This document shows, one piece after another, positions 25,191 to 38,977 of a DNA stretch of 64,000 bases. The notes beneath the pieces were generated by a model. The model saw only the letters and a program-made list of their open reading frames with translations, ran no database searches and was not told the origin of the DNA. Location: the NCBI GenBank assembly GCA_905160935.1, contig CAJHZI010000705.1:1692501-1756500 (forward strand), given 5' to 3'. A program made the translations under genes and the position numbers. The DNA comes from Enchytraeus crypticus (taxonomy: Eukaryota > Annelida > Clitellata > Enchytraeida > Enchytraeidae). Within the stretch, counting starts at the first letter, position 1. Each line of letters starts with the position of its first letter.

Positions 25191-27279
25191 TGATGGCAGT
25201 GGTTAGGGGGGCCCGGGTGGGGGAAGGTACGAGAGGGATCTCAGTTCCAATAGCTCGATTTTTTTCTAGGATATACTAGGAGCACTGTATAATGGAATGG
25301 GGTCCAAAATAATGTTGACCGTTTCACTAGCTCTCAATTTTCACTTGAACTTGAATAATGCGTAACCACTGCATTAGAGGAAAAAAGTGTGTCAGTAAAA
25401 ATCGAGATCCGCAGAGTTTCTTCGAGAGTTGAAAAAATTAACCTACTTTTGCAAACAAATGTAGGATTTTAGGTTTTCCTCTGACGGGTATGAGCGGGGG
25501 GGGGGGTAAGGTACGGGGATACACTCACTCTATGAGACGCACGCAGTAGTGAACAAATTTTGAGCTCCCACCCCCGCAGAAATGTGTCTGATTGGGTCAC
25601 ATGTCCCAAAGAAAGCAAAAAAAATGTACACTCTTAAAAATATTTTCGGGCCCCCCCTTAAAAAATTCCTGGATCCGCCCCTGTAGCTAACCGTGCGATT
25701 TTTCAAAAGATATTATTTATGTTAGCAAGAAATGTAAATTCATTTGCGATGAGATTTTGAGGGTGTGCTCATTGTTGAATAAAAGATAGTAATATCAGAT
25801 TTAGAAATCTATGCCGTAGCCCTGTAACCACGCTGAAGACTAGAATGTTTGAGACAATACATACTTATAAGTAAAATAGATTTGTTTATACCTTGGGCTT
25901 GTTATTAATATGTGGAAATTATGTTATAATTATTATTTTCTGGTTATAATCTTATATGAGTATATACTTGTTTTAATTAATTACTGGTGAGCTGTATTTT
26001 TGGTTCTCTCGTGTCTGAATGACTGTAGTATTGACTAATTATACTGCCGATGTCCTAGGATTGCGCAAGAGCTGAGGAAGGCATTGACAAATAACGTCAG
26101 TTTCTTGTTTTTCCTGGTTAAACTTATGGTGTATAAATGACATAGCTTATGTGATGGTTTATGAAACTGAACTACGGTGAGCTCTGTATTGAGGATGTAA
26201 GCAGGATTTGTACCTTGGGCCTACCGTTTAGCAAACACAATGAAGAGAGGGAGACATAAAACTGCTGTGGATTTTGACTGCAAAAGTCGTAGTAACGAAA
26301 TAATAGCTAGCTGAATGTATAATATTACATTCTGTATACATGAAATTGTGGTATTTAGTTTTCGTTGTATTGTTCTTTTCTAATATTCATAAGATTGTAG
26401 ATAGTCGTCGTATTTTGAAGTAGTTTTGTGATTAAATTCTAGACGTTTTATATTCATCAATAAAATGTTTTCAGTCTCTGCAATTGAAAATTTTATTTAA
26501 AAAATACAGCATTTCCTTCAATTAAATTGTTCAGATATAAATGCATATCTAATAAATGTGTTAATTATTAATTTTCTCCTATTGATAAATTATAGGTTTT
26601 TCGCAGTAGTACTATTTAACAAACTTTGTTTTAATTCTTTTGGTAAATTTCTGTGATTTCTTTATAATTCGTGTATAGCTACAAATTTCCCTTTGATATG
26701 GTAGGTAGTAGTATAATCTCATTAAGCTTCTTGTATGATTGACTTCTTTAGATTTTTAAATACGTGATACAGCGGTTTGATTAAGCTTTATAAACATGTA
26801 GGCTTAGTTCTGTGACAGGCAGTAAGCCCTACATATATACATGTATATATATTATATATATATACAAGTTGCTGAGTCTATTAATACCGGGCGCCGTTAA
26901 GTTTGGATTCTCTTAGATTTGTTCACACTGGGCTTCCTTTGCTAGAAACTGTCATGAGTAATCAATCAGTAAGTATATTTATAAAGCGCCGATTTATGCT
27001 AAATGCCACAGTAGCCCTGAATGGACCGTAACTGCCAGGTAGCCTGGTGGTATAATGCCCCAAATCAGTGTAGCGACTGGAACGATGTCTCTGACAGTAC
27101 AGTTGTGGTGTGAAAACAGACGTTAAACTTAGCTATGTGGTTTTAAATTGACACTCTTATGATTCGCTATTTATTGTACCAATGAAGATGCAGAAGACCA
27201 AATTTATGTATTCTTGATACTTAATCTGTTTCCGTTAGTATATATTGTCTGGCATTTTGTACCGAACAAATTGTTTTGC

Positions 27280-27510
27280 AGTCATTAACTGCAGTAAAAT
27301 AATGCATAAACCGTTACACAATCGTTAACTGCTGTAAAATAATACAGTGACCGTTATGCTGTCTTTGACTGCAATACAATAATGCAGTAACTGTTATGCA
27401 GTCATTTAAGTGCATACAGTAATGCATAAACTGTTATGCAGTCATTTAAGTGCGTACAATAATGCATAAATTGTTATACAGGCATTGACCGCTGTAAAAT
27501 AATACACAAC
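27280..27510. repeat. ~45-bp array, five units
   Basis: Units of the type TTATGCAGTCATTAACTGC followed by AATAATGCATAAAC, moderately diverged. Confidence 0.85.
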
Positions 27511-27749
27511 TGTGTAGGGGTTAAAGCAAGTAGTAATAAATTTATATCATCATAGATCAGCTTTCACATTTTTTCTAGTTTAACCTCTATCACTATACTG
27601 GTGATTTGTAGCTGCTGATACATTGATACGTCTGCTTACTTTATATCATCGGTGATGAAACTAACGTTAAACCGTTGATGTTCTGATCAGAGAATTAATT
27701 CGCGAGCCTCTCGCTTGTGAGGCGTGCTTTCAACTGTGCTACTATATTT

Positions 27750-27862
27750 GAACTGAGCCGGTGACTTGTTGGCCTGTTGTTCGACGGCAGATCAGGAGGT
27801 TGAGTGTTCAAATCCAGTGTTCTTCCCGTCAATGACATGCTATCGAAGAAACTGACGTTAAT
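27750..27862 (+). mobile_element. tRNA-type SINE, family A
   Basis: GAGCCGGTGACTTGTTGGCC, GTTCAAATCC and GAAACTGACGTTA; in the hyccin-WAC intergenic region. Confidence 0.75.
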
Positions 27863-28405
27863 ATTGGATTTAGCCTTGGCTTTTATACTCGATAGTAAAT
27901 CATCATCTTCCCTTGAATTCCAGTTTAACTAGTGTCGGGATACGAATAGACCTACTCAAGTCCTCTACTCGATAGCAAATAACGTCTTAAATAACAACTA
28001 AAACGATAGAGCTAGGTGATGGGATCAACCGGTAGGTCGAAGAATAGCTCTTAATTGAGCATGAAAGCGGTCTATCAGTTGAACTATGTAGCGCAGACCT
28101 GCTATTTGATGAACACTAGTGAGCAATAGCTAAGTTCATTATTCCAGTATGAAAGCTGTTCTACTATACATTTATTGAATGGTAAAAAAACTTGAACTAT
28201 AATCATAATTTTGTATTGGCTGGTTTGTCACTTTTTGGATGGAATATTTCATTCTTGCATGTCGTCAACAGATCACGAAACTGTCTTAAATTCTTGTTTA
28301 ATATAAAACTGTTTTTCTACTGCAACTTGGTTGTCATTTGTGGTAGTTGGACTTATGCATGCAGAATAATCTAGGTCTAAACGAATTTAGCATGGATACT
28401 TTGCA

Positions 28406-28728
28406 ATACATGTAATAATAGTGGGCTAGATGAGTCGTTTTGTATGAACTAGTATCCTTATTTTCGGGATACTATGAGTGATTATATTGAGTGGGATTAT
28501 TGAGCAGTATAATTCATGTCCTGTTTGTGTGTGTGCTGAGATTTACTATTTAATGAGACTACTAAATACATGTAATAATAGTGGGCTAGATGAGTCGTTT
28601 TGTATGAACTAGTATCCTTATTTTCGGGATACTATGAGTGATTATATTGAGTGGGATTATTGAGCAGTATAATTCATGTCCTGTTTGTGTGTGTGCTGAG
28701 ATTTACTATTTAATGAGACTACTGAATA
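28406..28728. repeat. 160-bp direct tandem duplication
   Basis: Two adjacent copies from AATACATGTAATAATAGTGG to TTTAATGAGACTACT appear identical, so the event is recent. Confidence 0.95.
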
Positions 28729-29196
28729 GGATACAATGATGTAGCTTTCTTTCTTCTATCTTCTCTCTCTCTCTGTATGTTTCTTTATCTATCTGTCTGT
28801 CTATCTATCTCTCTGTCTATCATCTCTCTATTTGTCTGTCTTTCTTAACTTTAACTGTCAAAAAATTATTTGTATTCATTAGCCTAATTTTAGCACGATC
28901 ACTGTACATTGCTTTATGCGTAACGTTAGATAGAAAAATTAATGGTGTGTATAATCTTAAAATGAATCCTGGGTTTGATGTGTGATAGCACATAGATTCA
29001 CTTATAATGAAAATTAATTAATGTGTTGTGCATGGTGCTTGGCTGTTAATACAGGATTGTTGGTTTTTTTCTATTTTATTTCCTTTTGCGAACAATATAT
29101 CGTGGATTTTATAGGTGCTTTTTACATTATATTGCTGGGCTATCCACAAGGAGTGTAGTATACGTTTAGCAATCAAATATTAAGTACAATATATAG

Positions 29197-29200
<4 letters not shown>

Positions 29201-29273
<73 letters not shown>
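29201..29273. repeat. TA microsatellite
   Basis: About 73 bp of pure TA in the hyccin-WAC intergenic region. Confidence 0.97.
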
Positions 29274-29277
<4 letters not shown>

Positions 29278-32070
29278 TTGTCCGAAACATATATAATTGC
29301 GGTAGGGTATCAGATTAAATGCCAGTAAATAGAGGTCACGTGATATTTGTTGTTGATCTTGCGGCTGCAAAGTTAATGGACTGAATCCTATTGACATAAT
29401 CAACGAGTAACAATCATAAGTAACAATCTAATCAATTAAACACAGAACTCCGAGAGGTTGCTGTGCCATGATTTCGTAAACTGAAGGTATTTGTTCAAAT
29501 TTAAGGCTACCGTGTGTTATTATATTTACACAGTTACGACGCTTTTTAAACCTTTCTTCCCTACAATGCTTTGCTTTTATAGTATATTTAATAGGCCACC
29601 CACTATATGCTTTGCATTATGGACGCCTTTGTTAAATCAATATTCAAATGTCTGAGTAGAATTCTGTAGCATTCACAGATTTAGTCAAAACTAGCTAATA
29701 GGCAAATTGTATGTTTTTGGTAGATTTTAGAAACATCTTAAGAACGCGGAAAAACTGAATCTCATCGTTGATAGATTAATATTTCCTAAACTGCGTAACC
29801 GATAGAATAGTAAAGAAAGTAACACCGAATAGTTTAATATATCTTATACAATTTGACAACACGTTACATACAAGCATGATCACATAGTTGTTACGTTAGC
29901 GTAACAGAGCTACTAGTATTAACATAGTCGTTGTTACGTTAGCGTAACGTGCAGTCTGTAGTATTAACACAGTAGTACACACTAAGTCTGTACTAAAAAC
30001 ATCACTGCTACTAAGTTATCGCATCTAATCTTGTCATATAATACATGTAGTATAACACCACATGATATGTAATAATCACATGCCGTAGTAAAGGTGCATC
30101 GCCAACTGCATATTTCTGATGAGAAATCTGTCTTTATGTCAGTATTGTACAAGTGTAATATATTTTTTAGCCGAGTAGAAATCTGAATCAGCTACACTGA
30201 CGATTAGCTTATTCTTCCGTTGATGAGCATTGATAGACGAGAATCGACTATTTTTATATATAACATTGAATTACCAAGCTCAAGTCTAGCAGTAGAAATC
30301 GATCGCTAGTCCAGACTTAGCAAGTGAACATAAAACAACAATTTCTAAAAACCAAATGCTCTCTAACCGCAAGAATATTGTGCCGCGCAAGCCGGCCTGT
30401 GTAAACATAATAATATTAATACAGGTTTAACGTCCGGTTCTTCATCCAAAGATGATGTCAGGGTCTAAAATGATACCACTTCAAACATTATCATCATAAT
30501 ATATTCAGTAAACATGTCTTAATGCTATTGATAACTCGAGTCTTCAGTCACTACATTTTATTGAAATATGTAGTAGAATTTAAGTTAACAGTCTAACATT
30601 AGTTTGACATTGATTTCGACATGTATAATAGATTATGTATAAACTACGAAAAAGTTTAACGTCTCAGTCTAGTACCAAAGAGGCACTTTGGAACCCTGGA
30701 CTGAAAGCATTAGCTAGACAGAGTATAATAGATTATGTGTTAACTCTAAAGTAAAAGTTTAACGTCACCATTTAGTGCCACACGCCAGTAATAAAATGGC
30801 ACTTTCGAACCTTGGACTGCTGCTTATTAGGCAAGTACGTCGTCAACCGGTAGTAATGGCTTAAATATAGGGACCTATATGTTGTCGGACATAGAGAACA
30901 AACGTCTATCATCTCATGAAGCAGAGCCTGTGATCAGCTCATATGTACCTGATCATTACCTGCTAGTGTTCGGTAATATCAAGAAGTTGTAGGTATTCAA
31001 TCCGATATAATATAAAGATTTGTTAATTTTACACCTTCATATAGACACTATCAAACACATTTTGTTCTCCCAACCTCAAAATACAATCCCCTTGTCCCTC
31101 CGCTCTCCCCTCAACCCATAAAAGTTTAAATCCTTCTCTCCCACTCCCAAAACATTTAGACCAAAGGGTCCCTCTCCCCCTATTTAGTACATTCGACACT
31201 CACAATATTTCCATCTCTCTCTCACCTAAAATACGTGGATCCTTCCATGAAACCTATAACTGTTAGAGATCAGTAGATGGACTTACTAGAGGCTGGTTAA
31301 TTGGATATCAAAATTAGCTTTATTAAAACTAATTTAATATTAATTAAAATTAAACTTAACTTTACTAGAGGGAGGGACATCGATTAAAACATGTGACAAC
31401 ATACGATGCAGGAAACGGTGTAGTTATGGCTTGAAGCTTCTACAACAAATTCGATATCAATTACAGCAAAAAAGGCAAGATTTTCTTAAAGCGAACTGTT
31501 TTTTACTATATAATCATATTTTAATTTTCTTTATATTCTGTTGTTCTAGCCAAGAAATATATTATACAGAACTATAAAGCTTATTTACTACATTCATTTG
31601 CAAGATTACCAAAGATTACAATCTATTGATTAATATATCTAAGTGTAAGTAATCTAGCAATGAATTAAGTTATAAACTGTCGTATGTTAAATCAACAATT
31701 GTTACTATAAACTGCATTTTAATAATCACAGAAAATGTTCGCCATATCTGATCACAAATTATGCAATACTTCGTCAAATATATATACAACATAAATTTCT
31801 ATTTATCAGAATTTCTTGTTAAGCCAAATGATCATTGCAGCTTGTATAATTTAATGGTCCAGTTGCCGCTTCGAAATTTACAAGAAACCTAGAATATATT
31901 TAATCTATGTAAATTTAACAGTCTCCTGACCATCTCAAAGGTCAACCGTTAAATCTACTTTTAACACAGTCAAGTGAAGTTTACGTCTTAACATATGTTG
32001 AAAGAGTGAGATGTTCAGAAGAAACGGGAAAGATTGGCTCAAACGACAGCAGTCATCAGTTACCTACCCC

Positions 32071-32214
32071 GGTTGCAGCCAGTGGCGAAGTCGGTATGAC
32101 ACTCGACCGCGGATCAATATGTGCGGGATTCAAATCCTGGGCTCGTCCATCACTGATCTGACATCGCTTTCGAGTGAGGAAACTGACGCTAGCATTAGCT
32201 TTATCAGCTTTTAC
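32071..32214 (+). mobile_element. tRNA-type SINE, family A
   Basis: ATTCAAATCCTGGGCTCG, TCGCTTTCGAGTGAGGAAAC and TTAGCTTTATCAGCTTTTA give the fullest plus-strand copy. Confidence 0.8.
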
Positions 32215-34146
32215 CTACAGAATAGTTAACTGATACCATATGGTCATCAGTTACCAGTGTTCAATTAAAAACAGTAATTCTTGACTGAATAAACCAGTGC
32301 ATCAGGTACAACATTTTACGGATAGGCCTATTTTTTAATGAAATAAAAGACAATTAGAAGAAGAAGACAATTAGTGAACGTATTTGTTATTCTTAGTTGC
32401 TGCTATTGACTGTAGTACCTCACAGAGCTTAGTCCCTTTTGTGATAACCCTTTTCCTGATTATATGTTTAGTTTCTAATTAAGTATGCTGTATTTGTTGT
32501 CTATTATGACATGGAAACCAATAAAAAGGTTGCATGAAAAAAATAAAATAAAATATACGAGTTAAGTGACATTTGATGAGAATTCAGGCTATATCTAAGG
32601 ATCTCATTTAGTAGTTCACCATTCAACCCAGTGTTGGTTCAGCTGACTAGCGGAACTATCTGTGTCAAGCTAGGCATATAGACAATCTGTACGGCTACTA
32701 GCAGATAAATACCATCTCTCATATGCAGCATTTAATATGCCTTTTCAAAAAGGAAATTCAACCAATCAAGACTAATAACTCACAGATTTAAAAAAAGAGC
32801 TCATCAACTTGCAATTTACAAGAACCCCTGATGACTCTATCGTTGAAATACGACAATAAGTCTGTAGAGATTTAAGACCTTTGATCGGGATTCAACAAGT
32901 AGGCAAAATCAGAGTTTAAAATGTAGTGAGCCTTCCATCCCACGTGCAGCATTTAACTGAATGTAATAAGCAACCAGCGGGTGGCTGCTACAGAAGTTCG
33001 ACACATTGAACCCAGCTAGATACTTTCATATCTGTGGAGAGAGACAAAGACATGGCAACCAGATTTACAAGTCTGCTGTGATTTACAATCCGTTTTAAAT
33101 TAATTATTATATTATTTAATTAATTAATGTTTTTTATATTACTTAATTAATTTAATTGTTTTAATTAGTATTTAAGTTCTGATCAGTTCCTGTGCCTATA
33201 CATTCAGTTCTGTGTATGACATAAACTTTCAAGAAGCAATCAAATGCTTTACTAGAGCAGAAATCTTTTAATACAGACTTTTTGAGAATTAATTGACAAG
33301 AAATGTTCTGGTAAAGATCCAGCGTTATATTTAAGCATAATAGCAGCAGCATTACAGACTGTAGCGAACATTAGCATCAGACCCAGTCATCCATACAGAT
33401 AACAGATGAATATATCATAGTAGTAGACGTGACCAAGTCAAGAACTGAAACAACAGACTGTACTGCTACAGTAGACATCTGAAACAGGCGCTGAACACAG
33501 CAATACGGAGTTTGTTATGCAGATAATCTGAGCAAATCTACCAACTCATTACAACGAGATATTCTAGTAAATCATAGTTCTTGCCCCATTTTAGACCTAG
33601 CAAAGATCTTTGCTTGTTTGCTCAACTGTGACACCTCGCTGTTTGCATAGATGTCAATGCTAGCATTTCAGTGCTCTATTGACTCTTTGATCAGCGCCAG
33701 GTTTTCTATATCGACCAGATCCGCTGAAATATCAATCATCGTAGGATAGAAAACTGACAGCAAACCAATACCAGTAGTGGCCTATCGAGTATTGGTCAAC
33801 ATGGAATATTGTAAAGAATCCACCAGTGTAGTGACTAAACTAAGTCCAACCATTCTAGAAGGTACATAGAGCACATTAGGAGCTAATATTATGACATATT
33901 TCAGGGTCTATAAATAATTTAGTAGCACTATATTGTAATTTTACTTAAAATAAAACATACTTAAAAATCGATAATAAAATTTACAATTTGATATAGTACT
34001 CGCCCTGGAATAGGACGACACATAAAAACAATGACAACATTGACAGTTAGATGCACAAGTGCAAAATGGTCACAAACCACTGTTCATTAACACAGAACTT
34101 CATTACACGTGTTACTAGAGTTATCTAATCATCTTTACCATACATC

Positions 34147-34163
34147 GTATATATATATATATA

Positions 34164-34218
<55 letters not shown>

Positions 34219-34241
34219 ATATATATATCGTATATATATAT
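34147..34241. repeat. TA/TG microsatellite downstream of WAC
   Basis: TA runs with two GTGTGTGTA interruptions. Confidence 0.95.
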
Positions 34242-34424
34242 AAAATTAAATATATAAATATTAGCCATATACTATTGATTTAGCGCAAAGTTGCATGCAG
34301 TCTATTAAGAATAGCCCTTCAGGCTACATTAGGAATAGGATTAGACAGATGATTGTGGCCTTTAATAACAATACTCAAATGCCTATTTGGCATCACTGTG
34401 CTTATTAATAGCACAAGACGACAT

Positions 34425-34430
34425 TTTATT
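34425..34430 (-). promoter_or_regulatory. Candidate polyadenylation signal of WAC
   Basis: AATAAA on the minus strand (TTTATT on plus) about 240 bp past the WAC stop. Chance matches are common in this AT-rich DNA. Confidence 0.3.
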
Positions 34431-34670
34431 AAAACACCAATAGTATACTTGATTTCTACAACATCAGATTTTAAATATCTGCCATGATGGCTTCATTATA
34501 CAAAACTGATTATTTGTAAATGGAAATAAGACGGGACACGACAACAGGAGATTCTGTTAGAGGTTGACGTACAGCAGAATCAGATTTTAATAGATCAACT
34601 CTAGTAACGTATAGCAGTCCCTTATCAACAGAAAACAACAGGATGAAGAATAGTAGCTGTTAGTATAATC

Positions 34671-37600
34671 CTATGAGTCTCCAGATACAGATGGGTAAGA
34701 CGATGTTCCCAATACACCACCGCTCAGGCCCCCACCACCCCCACCCTTGTCTAGCTCCCCCGTCTGCTGGCGCAGGAACATTATTCTGCAAACACACCAA
34801 GTGCAAATAGCTACAAATAATACTCGATAAATCGTGAAAGTTTATTATAATATCGTTTATATTAATTGGGCTGAACAAGTAGGTATTGGTAAGTAGTTAT
34901 TGGCAAGCAGTTATTGGCAAGTAGTTCAACTGTAGATCAAAACGCTTATGATGCCTGACAGATCGCAGAAAGCCTAGTAAGAATTATGAAGTTTTCGAAG
35001 GCAATAACTTTTGAAAGTGCAAAAGTTGGATTGAGAAATAACGAAATTAAAAGCAAATTGATGCCAATAACAAATAATGAAGTTTGCAATACAGTTGAAC
35101 TTCAGTAAAAGAGATTGAAATCATAAACAAATTTATTTATCTTGGAAGCAAAATGAAACCAGATGAAAGGTGGTGAGAATCAGAAATTTAAAGAATTGCT
35201 CTAGCAGGAATAACATTTAACAAGTTACAGAAAATCACGACAAAACACGATGTGAGACTTTAGATTAATTATCATTACTAAGATCAAAAGAAGATGAAAA
35301 GACAGCCTTGAACAATTCATTTCGAAATACAAATATGTTAAATGTGATATGAATAAATACAGTAATAAAGAGAGAGCAAGAGCGAGAGAGACAGAGAAAG
35401 ATGGAACAAATGTTATTTTGAAGACAAAATAAATGTGAGAAAATTAATTCTTAGGCAAACCTTTACAGGGTGTCTAATATAATAATGGCACTTCAGTTGC
35501 ACTCTTCAACTAAGCATACTATATAAGAAGATGTATAATTTTCTAAATCAATGAATCTAGCCGCACACCTCTGTTCCTGCAGCGTAGAATGTATCTCAGC
35601 GGCGCGCACTAACGATCTCACCCTCTTCAACTCCACCGACACTTGAGAGCAGTGCACGCTGGACGTCGTGTGAGACTCTAACAAACAGTCAGCCTGCGCA
35701 CAACAACAATAACAGTCAGCCTGCGCACAACAACAACAATAGTCAGCCTGTGCATAGACAACAACAGTCAGCCTGCGCACAGACAACAACAGTCAGCCTG
35801 TGCACAGACAACAACAACAACAGTCGGCCTGTGCACAGACAACAACAACAGTCAGCCTGCACACAGACAATAACAACAACAGTCAGCCTGTGCACAGACA
35901 ACAACAACAACAGTCAGCCTGCGCACAGACAATAACAACAACAGTCAGCCTGTGCACAGACAACAACAACAACAACAGTCAGCCTGTGCACAACAACATC
36001 AACAACAGTCAGCTTGTGCACAGACAACAACAACAGTCAGCCTGTGCACAACAACAACAATAGTCAGCCTGTGCACTGACAACAACAAAAATAGTCAGCC
36101 TGTGCACTGACAACAACAACAATCAGCCTCGGCACAGACAACAACTTCTACTACACGATCCAGTGAAATCTTCTCAATTTCCTCTACAATTATGTTTAAC
36201 TGTTGACTAGGTTTGTGGTAGCATGGAATGATTTATACTTTACTATGACTAACTCTGCTATAAGTTACTTAGAAATATGGGACAAAACCTGTAGCCAAGC
36301 CAAAATATTTGATATTAGAGCGTAAAATATATTATTGCACCTCTTTGATTAATTACCACAATCTCTCTCGTAACTGAACAAGTGACCTCTCACCTGCGCT
36401 GATCTCTAGACAACAGCAGCTGCTACAAACCTGTCGCTCCAGGAGGTCAGTCTGCCAGCCAGCCACGTGATCAATCAGTGCAGGATTGACGTAATTGCCC
36501 AGTGTGGGCGTCAGACCCGCACCCACAATTCCTCCCACCCCGGCGATAGACGAGTCAAGCTTACGCAGTGATGAACCGGCTACAGCCAGCTGACTAGTGG
36601 CAAGTGTTGACAGTACAGGTCCAGTGCCGTGCAGCTGATTAGTTCTGCTAAATCAATCAATCAATCATCAGCTACAGCCAGCTGACTAGTGGCAAGTGTT
36701 GATAGTACAGGTCCAGTGCCATGCAGCTGATTAGTTCTGCTAAATCAATCAATCAATCATCAGCTACAGCCAGCCGACTAGTGGCAAGTGTTGATAGTAC
36801 AGGTCCAGTGCCATGCAGCTGATTAGTTCTGCTAAATCAATAAAATAGTAAATCAATCAATCAGCTACAGCCAGCTGACTAGTGGCAAGTGTTGATATAT
36901 AGGTCCCATGCCGTGCAGCTGATTAGTTCCGATCTATCAATCAATCAATAGTAGACAGAGTAGTGACATTTACTTAAAGTGCTGAACCAGTACCAGGCAG
37001 CAACAGCTGCTTAATTCAATCAATCAACCAATCATTCAATCAACTGAAGTCAGAATAGGGCTCATCATACCTGAAATGTTCGTCGGTAGTTCTAGAATGT
37101 TCAGTGTTGATAATCGAGTGCGTCCTGCAGTCCTCTCGCAGCAGCATGTTTAGAGGGGGCGGGTGCTGGTGATTAGCCCCGCCCATGTGCTGGTGGAGTG
37201 GCGTGAGGCCGGGCAGACGAGAGTCCCCGTACTCCGGAGAGCCCAGCGGAGTGCCGTCTGAGTCCGGAGGTGAGTAGGGCGACTCCTCCCCACCTTTATC
37301 TGATAGAATACACACGAACATAACGATATAGTAATATCATCATCATCATCATTTTCCCTTAAATCCCAGTAGTAATATTGTCATAATGAAAAAAATAAAA
37401 ATGCAACATAACACATTAGTTGTAACATATAACTAATCACAGTAATTCGGCTTATTACGTCAACATATATCATCTTCATCATCATCATCACCATGATATT
37501 ACGTCAACATATAAGACATGCTACATTCTACATTTAGGAATTTAACATAAATTATGCTATATTTTACACTTAAGCATTTAAGATATAAAAACAGCTAAAT

Positions 37601-38899
37601 TCTACAAAATGTGAACAGTTAGCATTTAACACTCACAGGGATCTAAAGCACTACAATAGGAACTTTAATCAAACATATATTAAATGTAGTTAAAGCCTAT
37701 ACAGCCATACTTAGTTAGTTAGGAGCATAGTCATGACATAGTCATGGTCATAGTCATTGACTCCAAATACTAATTTCAGGTTTAGAGTCATAAAGGCCAA
37801 CATAAAACATTGTAATTATTGCGTAATTAATTCTACCAAATCAACTTTTAAGAGTTCAAGATCAAATTGAGCTATATACGCCTATATTAGTTTGGAAAAC
37901 ATAACATACCACTACAACCAATATCAAGAGTAGATATAACTACAAGCACTCAAGACATTATATAAAATTTTAGTTTTCCATTCAACAATAAAGCTTCAGG
38001 CTATATTAATAGCTCGTTGACTATAGTCAACGAGTAAATGTGAAATGCAGTTTTTATAGTCTCTTCTAGTAAATCAGTACCCCTAGATCACGTTAAGTAA
38101 CATCAGAGAGGATTACACGACGTCCCTGACATTGCCTTATGGCGAGGAACCGGACGTTAAATCCTTATTGATTGATTGATTAACTCATTTAGTTACAACG
38201 GTAACGTACCAGCATGCTGTGAGTCAGTTCTGGACAGCTGTCGCGCTGACACAGCTGCAGGTAGTGCACTATTCTGCTGAGATGGAGTCGATACAGGCGG
38301 TAAGGAGGGCGTAGAGGCAGCAGAGCCCCCAGCTGCCTGACTGCTTAACTTCTGAACGCTGAGCAGCTGCAACAGCAGCTGCTGCAGCTGTCTCTGCTGC
38401 TGTTGTTGTTGCTGGGCCACCAAAGCTTGCTGAAGCTTCTGCAGCACTTGAATGGCTGTAGCAGAACAACGTTCATTTAATTATTAATTTAGTCATCATA
38501 GCATCAGCTCGTTACCAATTCATGGGCAGTGTCTTTGTAATGCCACAGCGAATACGATACACTGGACTAAATAAGACAAAAACATACTGTAGGCAGAGAA
38601 CAAAATTACAAAAATATAGTAATGCAATTCACAGATAAAGAAGAGGAAAAATACAATGAAGCCACGTTAATTATCATTACTTCTTTATATTATTTTATGC
38701 AGAACTACCAGAAATTTCTTTTTTCTTTTTATATTTAAAATTCTTTAGTAGTGAAATATAAAATGAAAAATTAAATATAAAGATCTACCATAATTAATAG
38801 GTGGGAAATTAATAAACTGACCTGTTTATGCTGTTCAGAGGTGATCACAAGTAGTTATATGAATCATGTTGGATATATACTCACATATATGCATATATA

Positions 38900-38977
<78 letters not shown>

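Larger units (their letters stand above)
24411..34670. other. Gene-free region between converging hyccin and WAC
   Basis: Holds the two 3' UTRs and the repeats listed. Open frames here are short and not splice-linked. A pair of similar ~120-bp segments with GTTTAACGTC and TTGGACTG words lies at 30640-30840. I see nothing coding. Confidence 0.6.

Noticed and set aside
35493..36063. Gln/Ser/Cys-rich frames over the CAA array
   Set aside because: Plus-strand frames are array by-products; on the minus strand only the WAC exon 13 part and possibly two in-frame units are supported.
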